Assembly (NCBI GenBank): GCA_023230585.1
Contig: JALNXB010000020.1
Coordinates: forward strand, 1-32,091
Source: a bacterium
GTDB taxonomy: Bacteria > Ratteibacteria > UBA8468 > B48-G9 > JAFGKM01
Direction: 5' to 3'
Length of the DNA: 32,091 nucleotides
A program made the translations under genes and the position numbers. Each line of letters begins with the position of its first letter. Position 1 is the first letter of the stretch. Positions 1-9,000 of the stretch are shown here, piece after piece. The notes below the pieces were generated by a model that saw only the letters and a list, made by a program, of their open reading frames with translations, ran no database searches and had not been told where the DNA came from.

Positions 1-1
1 C

Positions 2-273
2 AAAATCCGTAAAGTAAAAATATCAAATCACTGGATTGATTTGGAAATACCAAAACCGACACGAAAAATAATTGAGAAATTAAATTTGCATATTACTTAA
101 AACTTGCAAAGTTACGGATTAAAAAAGAAGGCAAGCGATTTATTCATGACGAACTTTCGAATTTGTATGAACAGATTTTAAATTTGACAAGTTCTGTAGC
201 CCATTCTGAAGAATGGGTTGAGCAAATACCGAACGCTATTACTTTATGGCAAAAAGCACTTTTAGCAAGGTAA
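2..273 (+). pseudogene. Remnant of an unidentified gene (possible restriction endonuclease), frame-broken
   Basis: Two reading-frame pieces are visible. One runs open from the left edge (position 2) to a TAA at 98-100 and encodes a basic stretch containing WIDLEIPKPTRKIIEKLNL. The second, in a different frame (about 76-273), encodes a stretch ending WVEQIPNAITLWQKALLAR. The second piece has no credible start and joins naturally to the first through a one- or two-base shift around 80-100. Its stop overlaps the methyltransferase start (TAATG, 271-275), as is common for R/M gene pairs. I do not recognise the family. That it encodes the cognate nuclease is inferred only from position. It could instead be two unrelated ORF ends. 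Confidence 0.4.
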
Positions 274-1052
274 TGATTATGAAGATCAATACTATTTATA
301 TAGGTGATTGCATAAAAATATTAAATGAAAAGATTGACAAGGAGTCTATTGATTTGATTTTTGCTGATCCGCCTTATAACCTTTCAGGAAATAGTCTAAA
401 ATGGGAAGGCAATAAAACTGGCGGTGATTGGTATATGGTTAATGAGGAATGGGATAAAATGACTGTTTCCGAATATGTGCAATTTTCTCGTAAATGGATT
501 GGAGCTTGCCACAAAGTTTTGAAAGTTAATGGCTCAATCTATATATCTTGTACTTATCATAATCTTTCAGAAGTAATGATTATTTTAAAACAGCTTGATT
601 TTAAGGTTAATAATGTTATCGTTTGGCAAAAGATAAATGCAATGCCAAATATGACAAAAAGAGTTTTTACGCACTCTACTGAATTTGTTGTTTGGGCTGT
701 AAAGGGTAAAAAATGGATTTTTAATTACGAAGAATTGAAAAATATAAATCCTGAAAAACAGAAGAACGGTTCGGCAAAACAAATGAGAGATGTTTGGTTG
801 CTTCCTCTGGTTCAAGGAAAATAACGGCTAAGAGGAAAAGACGGGCGAGCTCTACATCCCACGCAAAAGCCAGAGGAAATGCTAAAGAGGATAATTATTG
901 CTTCCTCTAATAAAGGTGATATAGTTTTAGACCCGTTTTTAGGTAGTGGAACAACCGCTTTCGTTGCTAAAAAATTAGGTCGTAACTGGATTGGGATTGA
1001 TAAAAGTAAAAAATATGTGGATATGGCAAAAGAACGAATTGCCAAATCTTAA
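273..1052 (+). pseudogene. Beta-class adenine-specific DNA methyltransferase (DpnIIB-like), interrupted by an in-frame stop
   Basis: This gene would transfer a methyl group from S-adenosylmethionine to a base in a short DNA site as the modification half of a type II restriction system. Reading from ATG 273, the catalytic motif DPPY lies at codons 32-35. Further matches to the M.DpnII-B type are WQKINAMPN and FTHSTEFVVWA. A TAA at 822-824 (codon 184) interrupts VWLLPLVQGK. The same frame then continues without a shift through HPTQKPEEML and the SAM-binding motif DPFLGSGTT (codons 220-228) to a TAA at 1050-1052. Relatives usually carry a sense codon (often Glu, GAA) at the stop position, so a single G-to-T change would explain it. 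The product ends before the SAM motif and should be inactive. ATG 273 overlaps the upstream stop; ATG 279 is an alternative. Confidence 0.85.
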
Positions 1053-1084
1053 TGCTTTTATGAAATATAAAACCTCATAAAAAA

Positions 1085-1163
1085 GATGGAGGTGAAACCT
1101 CCACAACAGAATCCCTCGTAATAAAAAACACTTAGGATAAGGCGTTGAGGACTCACCTCCATC
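1085..1163. repeat. Nested inverted repeats in the 3' spacer of the methylase remnant
   Basis: A short perfect hairpin GGAGGT-GAA-ACCTCC occupies 1088-1102. Its left part also pairs perfectly over 11 bp with a distant copy (GATGGAGGTGA at 1085-1095 against 1153-1163), so two mutually exclusive folds are possible. No T-run follows, so this is not a textbook terminator. Function unknown. Confidence 0.5.
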
Positions 1164-1176
1164 AACAAAGTTATTT

Positions 1177-1200
1177 ATTATAGTTGCGTAAAACTATAAT
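1177..1200. terminator. Weak AT-rich hairpin at the converging 3' ends
   Basis: ATTATAGTT (1177-1185) and AACTATAAT (1192-1200) form a 9-bp stem with a 6-nt loop that touches the stop codon of the minus-strand PIG-L gene. It lies between convergent genes. The stem is AT-rich and has no clean U-tract, so a terminator role is only possible. Confidence 0.3.
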
Positions 1201-2042
1201 TATAAAGTCTTTATGAAGTTTTGGTACTGCTGGTCTTTTTCAACATTAATAAAGACCTTTTCTATATCTTCCATTAAAACTTTTCTTCCCCAAGAAGTAA
1301 AAGAGAAAAACTCTCTATACCTATCAAGACTTTTTCCATAAACTACATTTAGATCTTTATTGGTTTTTATAAAATCTTCTCTACATTTTGTATCTGTTGG
1401 TGGTTCTTCTCCTCTTGAGAAGGGAAGCCATTCCATAAGTTGAGAGTAGTGACATAAAGACATTTCCATTTTTGTTTCAAATGTATCTGTTACATCATTT
1501 GAAATATGGTACTCTACTGTGGTTGAGTAGGAAGCATCATCAACATTTATTATGAGAGGCATCTTAACTCTTTTTTTAACAGGACCGCCTATTGTTGGGT
1601 ATGCGTTAGGAACACAAAGTTGGTATGCAATCATCCTAACACCAACAGCAGTATTGTAATGGTCTATATGTATTCCGTTGAGTGGATTGATTGTAATTGG
1701 TGGGCAGAAGAGATAATCTGGTTCAAAAGCCCTTATAGTGTTCCACAAACCTCCAAGAAAATTCCTGTCAACAAAAACCTGTGCCTGCACGTGGCTTCCG
1801 TCAAGTTGGGTTAAACATTCTGCTTCAGCTCCAATGATAGCAGCACTTTTTGCAAACTCTTTTGTTCTAACCTGAAAGGTTTCGTCTGGGCTCATAATAT
1901 GGTGCCCTGTTGCACCGCGACTTGTGTTTATGAGCTTTATCTGGATGTCGTTACCGTGCTTCTTTTTCATTTGAGCGAAAGTTCCTGCAGCTCTGAATTC
2001 AAAATCATCCTGATGAGCCATTATTGACATAACTTTTATCAT
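1200..2042 (-). CDS. PIG-L family deacetylase (280 aa)
   Basis: Members of the PIG-L/LmbE family are zinc-dependent hydrolases that remove N-acetyl groups from GlcNAc-containing sugars or related conjugates. The N-terminal metal motif is MAHQDDFE (H10, D12, D13, E15), a Gln variant of the usual AHPDD. The third zinc ligand region is HIDH at 125-128. No signal peptide is seen, so a cytoplasmic location is likely. The ATG start at 2042 has a strong AGGAGG Shine-Dalgarno at 2049-2054 with 6-nt spacing. It lies 36 nt downstream of the M24 peptidase, so the two are probably cotranscribed. The substrate cannot be told from sequence. A second, only distantly similar PIG-L gene lies at 10738-11535. 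Confidence 0.85.
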   Translation of the reverse strand: MIKVMSIMAHQDDFEFRAAGTFAQMKKKHGNDIQIKLINTSRGATGHHIMSPDETFQVRTKEFAKSAAIIGAEAECLTQLDGSHVQAQVFVDRNFLGGLWNTIRAFEPDYLFCPPITINPLNGIHIDHYNTAVGVRMIAYQLCVPNAYPTIGGPVKKRVKMPLIINVDDASYSTTVEYHISNDVTDTFETKMEMSLCHYSQLMEWLPFSRGEEPPTDTKCREDFIKTNKDLNVVYGKSLDRYREFFSFTSWGRKVLMEDIEKVFINVEKDQQYQNFIKTL

Positions 2043-2078
2043 AAAAATCCTCCTTTATTGTAAATATAATACTTGTGG

Positions 2079-3080
2079 TTAAATTATTAACATCTCTTCT
2101 AAACGCATTCCACCTACTTGTGGAATGTATATACCCGGTTCTATTGTTAAAACACACCCTTTTTGTATAATATCTGTACTTTGAGAGTTCAAAAAAGGTT
2201 TTTCGTGAACATCTATACCTACCCCGTGTCCAAGCCCGTGTATAAAGTATTTATCAAGTTTGTTCTTCTTTAAAACTTCAACTGCAAAAGAATGAATCTC
2301 TTTTCCTACCATACCTGGTTTTACAAATTCAATAGTTTTTAAAAGAACTTCTTGTAACACCTTAAATGGTTCAACAAGTTTTTTTGGAGGGGTACCTAAA
2401 AATAATGTTCTGGTAAGGTCGCTCTTATACCCTCTATAATCTGTGCCTGCATCAATTACCAACGGCTGGTTTTTTCTTATTTTTCTATCGCTATTTCTAT
2501 GGTGCGGATAGACAGAATTTAATCCAGAAGCAACAATTGGTTCAAAGGCTTCTTTTCTCCCGCCGAGGTGTCTTATAAGATAATGTATCTCTCCAGCTAC
2601 CTCTGTTTCCCGCATACCTGTTTCAATTTGTTTCTCTATCTGTTGAAAAACTTTGTGGTTAATAGATAATGCTTTTTTTATTAGAACTAACTCTTCTTCT
2701 TCTTTTATCATTCTGATATCTTTTATAATATCAGGTGTTGCTACAAATGTGGTTTTATTGTCTTTCTGTAGTAAAGAAAAGAGGTTATAAGTTAATTCTG
2801 TAGCTATGAAAGAAACTCTTTTATATCCTGAAAGAACCTTTTTAAAATCAGTTAAATTTAAAGGTTCAATTATGTACTGGTTATCAAGTTGGTTGGCTTC
2901 TTCTTTATATAGCGCTGGTAAAAAAAGAGTTGTTTTATCTTTATCTATAAGAAGAAACCCTTCTGTTTCAAGTATACCTGTTAAATAAAATATATTAGAA
3001 GGGTCTTTTATAAGAAGAGCGTCTGTTTTTTCTTTGTTTAGATAGTTTCTTATAATATTTATACGTTTTTTGTAGTTCAT
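2079..3080 (-). CDS. M24 family metallopeptidase (Xaa-Pro aminopeptidase/dipeptidase-like, 333 aa)
   Basis: This is a cytoplasmic peptidase of the pita-bread fold, expected to cleave N-terminal residues before proline or Xaa-Pro dipeptides using two metal ions. Residues 1-125 form the creatinase-like N-domain and 130-333 the catalytic domain. All five metal ligands are visible: D210 (VIDAGTDYRG), D221 (SDLTRT), H285 (HGLGHGVGIDVHE), E314 (LTIEPGIY) and E328/E329 (GGMRLEEML). The protein stops four residues after the last ligand, so the usual C-terminal tail is short. Eight further codons remain in frame after the TAA. The gene precedes the PIG-L deacetylase. No obvious Shine-Dalgarno precedes ATG 3080. 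Whether it is a prolidase or an aminopeptidase P cannot be decided. Confidence 0.88.
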   Translation of the reverse strand: MNYKKRINIIRNYLNKEKTDALLIKDPSNIFYLTGILETEGFLLIDKDKTTLFLPALYKEEANQLDNQYIIEPLNLTDFKKVLSGYKRVSFIATELTYNLFSLLQKDNKTTFVATPDIIKDIRMIKEEEELVLIKKALSINHKVFQQIEKQIETGMRETEVAGEIHYLIRHLGGRKEAFEPIVASGLNSVYPHHRNSDRKIRKNQPLVIDAGTDYRGYKSDLTRTLFLGTPPKKLVEPFKVLQEVLLKTIEFVKPGMVGKEIHSFAVEVLKKNKLDKYFIHGLGHGVGIDVHEKPFLNSQSTDIIQKGCVLTIEPGIYIPQVGGMRLEEMLII

Positions 3081-3115
3081 TTGCTTATATATAATTGGAC
3101 AAAAAAAGAGTTTTA

Positions 3116-3144
3116 TTGTAAACTTCTCTATTATAACATATTTT
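3116..3144 (+). promoter_or_regulatory. Possible divergent promoter for the small membrane protein
   Basis: TTGTAA (3116-3121), a 17-nt spacer and TATTTT (3139-3144) form a weak plus-strand promoter. It physically overlaps the minus-strand promoter at 3130-3159. Match is modest. Confidence 0.28.
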
Positions 3145-3159
3145 TAAACTTTATGTTAA
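3130..3159 (-). promoter_or_regulatory. Sigma70-type promoter for the M24-PIG-L pair
   Basis: On the minus strand a perfect TATAAT (3130-3135) lies 18 nt from TTAACA (3154-3159). Transcription would start near 3123, about 40 nt before ATG 3080. The element overlaps the 5' region of the divergent gene at 3171. Confidence 0.5.
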
Positions 3160-3170
3160 AGGGATAAATA

Positions 3171-3635
3171 ATGTATGATACAAAATATTGGAGCAGAATA
3201 AAAAAATTTGGCTACTTTTCTATGTTTCCTCCTTTTCTCCTTTTTTTTCTGGGGATATATTTAGAAAAACATAATTTTATTGGTCTGGTTGAAGGTTATG
3301 ATATAGGTATGGCAAGAATTGCTCAGTATATATTGTTTGGCATAGGAGTTTTAATAGTCTTTTTTAATGATGGTATATCTGAGTTTTTTGCAAGTAGGTT
3401 ATTTGTGCAAAATGATGATTCACGGCTAGATGAGAATAAATCTTCTTATTTTGCATATATATTTATAATGTTATTTTTGCTTAATATGATTTCAATATTA
3501 GGATTTATTGGTTATATTATATGCTCCAATATCAGTTGGCTTGTGCTATTTGTTATTTTAAATATTTCTCTCCAAATGAAATATCTGCCTTCTGTGAAAC
3601 GGTTTGAAAAACTTATACAATCTATAAAAAAATAG
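3171..3635 (+). CDS. Small integral membrane protein of unknown function (154 aa)
   Basis: I do not recognise a family. The protein has four hydrophobic segments (approximately residues 13-30, 46-62, 90-111 and 116-136) separated by short charged loops, including an acidic stretch (NDDSRLDENK) between TM2 and TM3. It ends in a basic amphipathic tail (KYLPSVKRFEKLIQSIKK), probably cytoplasmic. ATG 3171 is preceded by AAAGGG at a reasonable distance. It stands alone, divergent from the M24 gene. Composition matches the neighbours. Confidence 0.7.
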   Translation: MYDTKYWSRIKKFGYFSMFPPFLLFFLGIYLEKHNFIGLVEGYDIGMARIAQYILFGIGVLIVFFNDGISEFFASRLFVQNDDSRLDENKSSYFAYIFIMLFLLNMISILGFIGYIICSNISWLVLFVILNISLQMKYLPSVKRFEKLIQSIKK

Positions 3636-3666
3636 TGTTATGGTTCACACCTGTGCCAAAAGTAAG

Positions 3667-3737
3667 AGCGGGATACGGGGTTCGAACCCGTGCTCCGAGC
3701 TTGGGAAGCTCGTACTCTACCCCTGAGTTAATCCCGC
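3667..3737 (-). tRNA. tRNA-Gly (anticodon CCC)
   Basis: The minus strand folds as a full cloverleaf. Acceptor GCGGGAT pairs with ATCCCGC, the D-arm is ACTC/GAGT and the anticodon stem is CGAGC/GCTCG with loop TTCCCAA (anticodon CCC). The T-arm is ACGGG-TTCGAAC-CCCGT and the discriminator is T, as usual for bacterial tRNA-Gly. The 3' CCA is not encoded. It lies downstream of the glycosidase-like gene on the same strand. Confidence 0.95.
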
Positions 3738-3806
3738 AATAATGAGGTATAATATATCTACAATATTAACATTAACAGAGACAAAATGCAATAGTTGAAT
3801 TTATCA

Positions 3807-5981
3807 CTAAGTTTTTTGAACTGTTACCCTCTCTTCTTCTTCAAGAAAACGTATAGCAGACTGAAGTACAGAAGCGATAATCCAGGAAGTACTCCACGGA
3901 TTAAATCCTCCCCGCCAACCGCAAGTAGGCACTCCGTGCTCGGATCTTTTGATTATAGGTGGATATTTCATTGCTAAGGAATTATTTGTATGGTAAAACT
4001 GTTCTCCCTGTTGCCCCGGTATAGAGAATCCCCAATCACCGGGGTATCTGCAAATCCCGTGTGTCCAGGCCTTCATCATACCTTTGCACATCTTTACCCA
4101 TCTTTCATTTCCAATCAATTTCCCAAATTGGTAAACCTCGTACGGATAGAAAAAGACATCAAGATGAATGTTTTGAACACTTACTCCTGGCCAGAAGGTC
4201 GCCTTAAACCTTTTCTTTTCCAGTAGAGTGCCTTCAATAAAACCGGGGTCCCAGAGGTAAACAAAGGTGTTAGACCATTCAACAGCAAGTTGAGCGTAAT
4301 CTTTATATTTTGGGTTGCCAGTAATAAGAAATGCTTTATAGGCTGCAATAAAAAAGAGAAGGCCAGCCTCTTTATCCTCGCATTTGGCGTCGAGTGTGCT
4401 GTGACTGAATGGGGTTCTCAACTTATCCCCAAACAATAGGTAGTATCTCTCAAGTATCTCTAAACCCTTTTTAAGAAACTTCTCTTCTCCTGTTATCTCA
4501 TAAGCAAAAAGAAGTACGCTAACACAGGGAGCACCTCCCGCAACAACAAGTTCATCTGCCGGAGTTCCTTTGGCAGTGAAAAAGAGAGGATATATACCCG
4601 CTTTATTAAGAGCAGTTTTTTTACATAAAAATTCCCCTACTTCTTTAACCGTCTTTAACCAACTATCTTTTACAGGTAGTGCATTGGCTCTTAGTAGTAA
4701 AATACAATCACAAAAATTGCTCATTGCTTCTCCAAAAGCTCTTACCGGAACGTGGTTTTCTTTATAACTACCAACCCACTTCTTAGTAGTTATATCATAT
4801 CTTGTAAATTTTAACCCTTTTTCCTTACCAATATATGGTGCATTTGAAAAAGTGTCCATCACCTTGTTGCCCATATTTAGGAGGTCTTTATTATTCTCTC
4901 TTATACCAAGTGCGAAAGCGCACCAGGCAAGTCGCAAGTTCTGCCCTGTCCACCCAAAAGATATAGCAGGAGGGCTTTTAGAGTTGTTGCCTTCCTCATA
5001 AGAATCCAGAACGTTAACAAACCCGTTTATCTCTCCTTCAACCCATCTTGACAGCATAGCATTCTTTTTTAACCTGATAGTTTCTTCAAGACCAAACAAA
5101 CCCTCCGTTTTTGGGCGAAGAATCTCCCAGCCTATTGGAAACATACGCTTAAACCCTCGCCCTTCTCTACAGTCAGACAGGTCAATGTAAAGTTCTTTTT
5201 CGAATACCCTGCTATCCTTCTGTAAATTAATATATCCGCCTCCGGGCAGTTCTACAGGAGCAAACCTGTTATCGTGAATTATGTCGGGCATATTGTTTAA
5301 AGCAACTATACCGCTCATATTAAGTATTTTCCAGGCTTCTCCTGTTCTGACAACACCAGAAGACCACCAGCGTTCTTCTTGAGATTTTTTACCGAAGATT
5401 TGTGAAGGTACAGAAAATAGGGTAAAGGAAGTAAACCTGTCCTTCTTATTCTCCCATTCAACATTAACAGCAGGAATAGGTAGACGGTGCTCTTCCACAA
5501 CAACTGAATATCCTTCGACCTCTTTTAATCTTGGTACCAGTGTTAATTCTGAAGCGGATGGGTTGCCGTTATAGATAACGTGGGGAATATTTACTTTCTG
5601 GTTATCTCCGGGACCAGAAAGTAAACTTGTCCCGAAAGAAAGGTGAGTAATATCAGGGTTTTCATAGAACTCCCACTTCCGTTTTAAGTACAGATATTCC
5701 CCTATAAAAGAAAAAACATCTTTAATCTTACAGAGTTTGTACTTCGCTTCTACTTTAATGCTACCTTTGTTGAGCATATTTAGTATCAACTCTTCAGGTT
5801 TCTCGTAGAAAAGCTTCCAGGGTTTTGTAACCGAGAAAGGGTTCATAGAGGAATAGGTAAAGTTAAAGGTAGTCTTTTCTGTGGTTGATAGAGTAAACTC
5901 TATCTCGTTTCCAAGTATTACCAGTTTAAGCTCCCTGGATCTATCTTTGTTTAAAATCGTCCTGACATCTTTTGTCATCAT
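3807..5981 (-). CDS. Putative alpha/alpha-toroid glycoside hydrolase-like protein (about 724 aa)
   Basis: I cannot assign a family with certainty. Residues to about 300 (numbered from ATG 5981) look beta-rich. The remainder, from about 320 on, is a chain of helical repeats with many aromatic residues (FGWTGQNLRLAWCAFALG, GGAPCVSVLLFAYEITGEEKFLKKG, FFIAAYKAFLITGNPKYKDYA, FNPWSTSWI). This pattern is typical of six-hairpin/(alpha/alpha)6 carbohydrate-active enzymes. No signal peptide is evident. The open frame extends upstream to a GTG at 6032, but ATG 5981 has a GGGAGAG ribosome-binding site 6 nt before it and is preferred. It follows the beta-helix giant by 83 nt on the same strand, so joint expression and action on the same glycan are inferred. 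Catalytic residues are not identified. Confidence 0.6.
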   Translation of the reverse strand: MMTKDVRTILNKDRSRELKLVILGNEIEFTLSTTEKTTFNFTYSSMNPFSVTKPWKLFYEKPEELILNMLNKGSIKVEAKYKLCKIKDVFSFIGEYLYLKRKWEFYENPDITHLSFGTSLLSGPGDNQKVNIPHVIYNGNPSASELTLVPRLKEVEGYSVVVEEHRLPIPAVNVEWENKKDRFTSFTLFSVPSQIFGKKSQEERWWSSGVVRTGEAWKILNMSGIVALNNMPDIIHDNRFAPVELPGGGYINLQKDSRVFEKELYIDLSDCREGRGFKRMFPIGWEILRPKTEGLFGLEETIRLKKNAMLSRWVEGEINGFVNVLDSYEEGNNSKSPPAISFGWTGQNLRLAWCAFALGIRENNKDLLNMGNKVMDTFSNAPYIGKEKGLKFTRYDITTKKWVGSYKENHVPVRAFGEAMSNFCDCILLLRANALPVKDSWLKTVKEVGEFLCKKTALNKAGIYPLFFTAKGTPADELVVAGGAPCVSVLLFAYEITGEEKFLKKGLEILERYYLLFGDKLRTPFSHSTLDAKCEDKEAGLLFFIAAYKAFLITGNPKYKDYAQLAVEWSNTFVYLWDPGFIEGTLLEKKRFKATFWPGVSVQNIHLDVFFYPYEVYQFGKLIGNERWVKMCKGMMKAWTHGICRYPGDWGFSIPGQQGEQFYHTNNSLAMKYPPIIKRSEHGVPTCGWRGGFNPWSTSWIIASVLQSAIRFLEEEERVTVQKT

Positions 5982-6064
5982 CTTTAACTCTCCCAATTTT
6001 GTTTGCTTAAGGTTGTTAAAATTATCACACACATTGGATAACCTTTTACAAAGAATTGATCTGT

Positions 6065-9000
6065 CTATTTTACCAGTTTAATAAAGCCAGCATTTTCTAC
6101 GCGCCATAACCGAGAACCGGTAGGTATCCAGTTAAAAAATCCTCTCTTTTTATATGTACCAATACTGAAAGCAAGGTGTTCAACATTATCTGGGTTAATA
6201 CCTATATCAGCAAATGGTATCTTCATCTCAGAGGTCCATTCAGAAGTATCTTTATCTATAATAAACGTTTTATATTCAATGGATTTTTGTAGTTTAACAA
6301 CGTTTGCATAAGGCATACCAAACGGGTTGTGAACAACAAACTCTCCGTTAATCTTTCCTGTGAAAATATATACAGGACCTGTTACCATATCGTCGTTCCA
6401 CCAATCTTTACTATGCTTTCCATGCTGGGTCTCAATTCCTATTTCAAACCACGGGGAGTGCCCTTTTAAACGAGGCAACATTCCCTCTTCAAAAGGGTCC
6501 GGCTGGTGTTTTGTTCCTATATAAAGATAATCTTTATCATATAAGAGCCAGGCGTATGTAGGGGCTCCTTTGGTATCTTCTCCCATATGTTCTTTATCTA
6601 TCACCATAACATCTCTTAAATTCAATCCGTTCCATTCGTTCTTATCAAGTTTTCCGTCTATGTTTATGGGGTTCTTCCTTAAAAAAACATTATAATAGGC
6701 GGGAGGGCTGATACGTTTTACCGGTGCCATTACTGTGGACGGAGCATTCTTTAAAGGTGTCCAGTCCGGATTATAATATTTTCCTATATCTTTCTTATCC
6801 CTATTGATAGGCCAACTTGCCCTTAGTGGATCTTTGTAAATACCGATTTTATCTACCTCAATCGGTTCATACCCTGTAAGACCAAAGACAGGTGCTCCTG
6901 GTCTAACCTTAAAATCTGCTTCTTTTCTGTTGAAGAAGTATGGCTCTTCACCGTCCCAGTTGTTCCTTACAGGGTTATCCTCCTTTACTATCTGGCCCAT
7001 AGCATAAAAAGGTCCTCCTGTACTGATATTCCTTTCTACAATAGTGTTTTTTGTTCTCATAGGTTGTTTATCAATAAGGGCAACTACAAGTTGCGGGTAC
7101 CTGTAACTCCAGGGCGGTTGTTTATACCTGAGGCTTTCCAATTTTTTACCCCAAGATATAATGCTCCTCATTTTTGGATTATCTTCTGAATCAAAAAAGA
7201 AGTCCAGCCCTCTCTCGCCAATATGCATTCCTCTCCTTTCGGCATCAATAAAAATATTGTTTTCAATACGCATATCAGGATGAGAGCAGGATATACCACT
7301 GGAAAATCTATAGAAGATATTGTTTTCCATCACAAGACCACCGTTTCTACCGTCTAAATGTATAGCGTTTATCCCATGTGTAAGGTTAGGTGATGAGTGT
7401 GAACTTATGTGATGAACAAAATTGCCTCTTATTACTGAGCCCCTGTTTAACCATCTCCAATTATTGTGAGCGCCATAAATATATATAGCGCCAATCTCTC
7501 TCCCTTCAGTAGGAGCGTCGTGTATTTCGTTATATTCCATAATATGGTCGCTGGCATCAAAAACCATTGCTATAGCGGGAGATTCGTACATAAGGTTATG
7601 AGAAGCCCTCTGTCCTACCCCAAAAAGTCTTATACCGTTAGCATAACTACCTCCGCTAAAACGGTTGAAGCGATAGATATGGTTATTCTCAGCAGTATGT
7701 CTTGAAGGTATAAGTTTTACCCGGTCCCCGCCGCTAAGCAAGATACCTCCTGCGCCATTATCGTAGATATCACAGCCAACAACAGTATGGTTCCAACCGT
7801 TTTCAACCAATATTCCCCGTTGACCAGTATTACGTATTATACTGGAAGCAATAATATTGTTATATCCACCTCTTATCTCTACTCCACTGGCTCTTGTTAT
7901 CTCCAGTGTAAGCCCAAAAAAGGCAATATTGGAAGCGCCATTGATTGAAAGAATAGGAGTGGAAAGTGTTGATATTAGTGCTTCTTTACTGATATTGCCA
8001 TCAGGTGGATAAAAGTATAGTTTTCCTGTCTCCCTGTCAAGGTACCATTCGCCGGGAGAATCCAGTTCGCATAGAAGATTGTAAGCATAATAGGGAACAT
8101 CTTCTCCAACAAGTGTATTGTATAAAGCGTAAGAAGGGGACCACCTTGTATCCTCAAATAGAGATATTGTATGATTTTTAGTGTCTATATTTCTTATTTT
8201 TACGTGGTCTTTATTATATACAAAGTACCAGAAACCGTGTAGCCATATATCCTTCTCTTCAAGCCATCTTTCGGGTCTATCTCCTTGGTAATGAATTACG
8301 CTTTTTTTGAATTTACCTCTACCTCCTATCTCTCCATCAGGACTTGGAATCTTTCCTGTTCTGGCAAACCATTCATTGGGCCATCTGGCTATCTGCATTA
8401 CTTTCTCGCCATAAAAAAACTCTAAGGCAGATATAGTATCTTGATGGTTCTGTCCCCCGCGGTTTTTATACTCACCGTAATCTGTTATCCCTTCTGATTT
8501 AAGGTTAGCAACCCATACCTTATCTCTGGCTTCTTCCGGTAACCTTCTTATAATATTAGGGTCGTTAAGTTTAACAAACTTTTTTACTTCCACTCCACCT
8601 ATCAATCTCACCTTTTCACCGGGATAACTTCTATATACTATTGGAGACCCTTCCAATCCGGAGTCTTTTCTTTCAAAAGATATGCTTTCAGTTAAAAAAT
8701 ATCTTCCTTCTCTCAAAAAGATAGTAATCCCTCCTTTCGGTAGCCCCTTCTCTCTTATCTTTCTCACCTCTTCTTGTGCTCTTTTAATTGTGGCAAAAGG
8801 GCTTTTTTGGGTGCCTGAGTTGGTATCTTTTCCTTTGGGGGAAACATAAATAACTTGTTTGGGACTATTGATTATCTCAAGCCATTTTTCTTGTCTGCTC
8901 TTTTCTACTTCACCGTCTTTCAATCCGTCTGTCAGTTCAAGGCGTTCTATAAGTTCTGTTCTACGCCCTTCGTGTGGGTAGTCAGAAGTTTCCTGCTGTA

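Noticed and set aside
822..824. Stop-codon reassignment (TAA read as an amino acid)
   Set aside because: TAA ends many intact genes here (rsmA, pdxA, the SurA-like gene), so recoding is not plausible.
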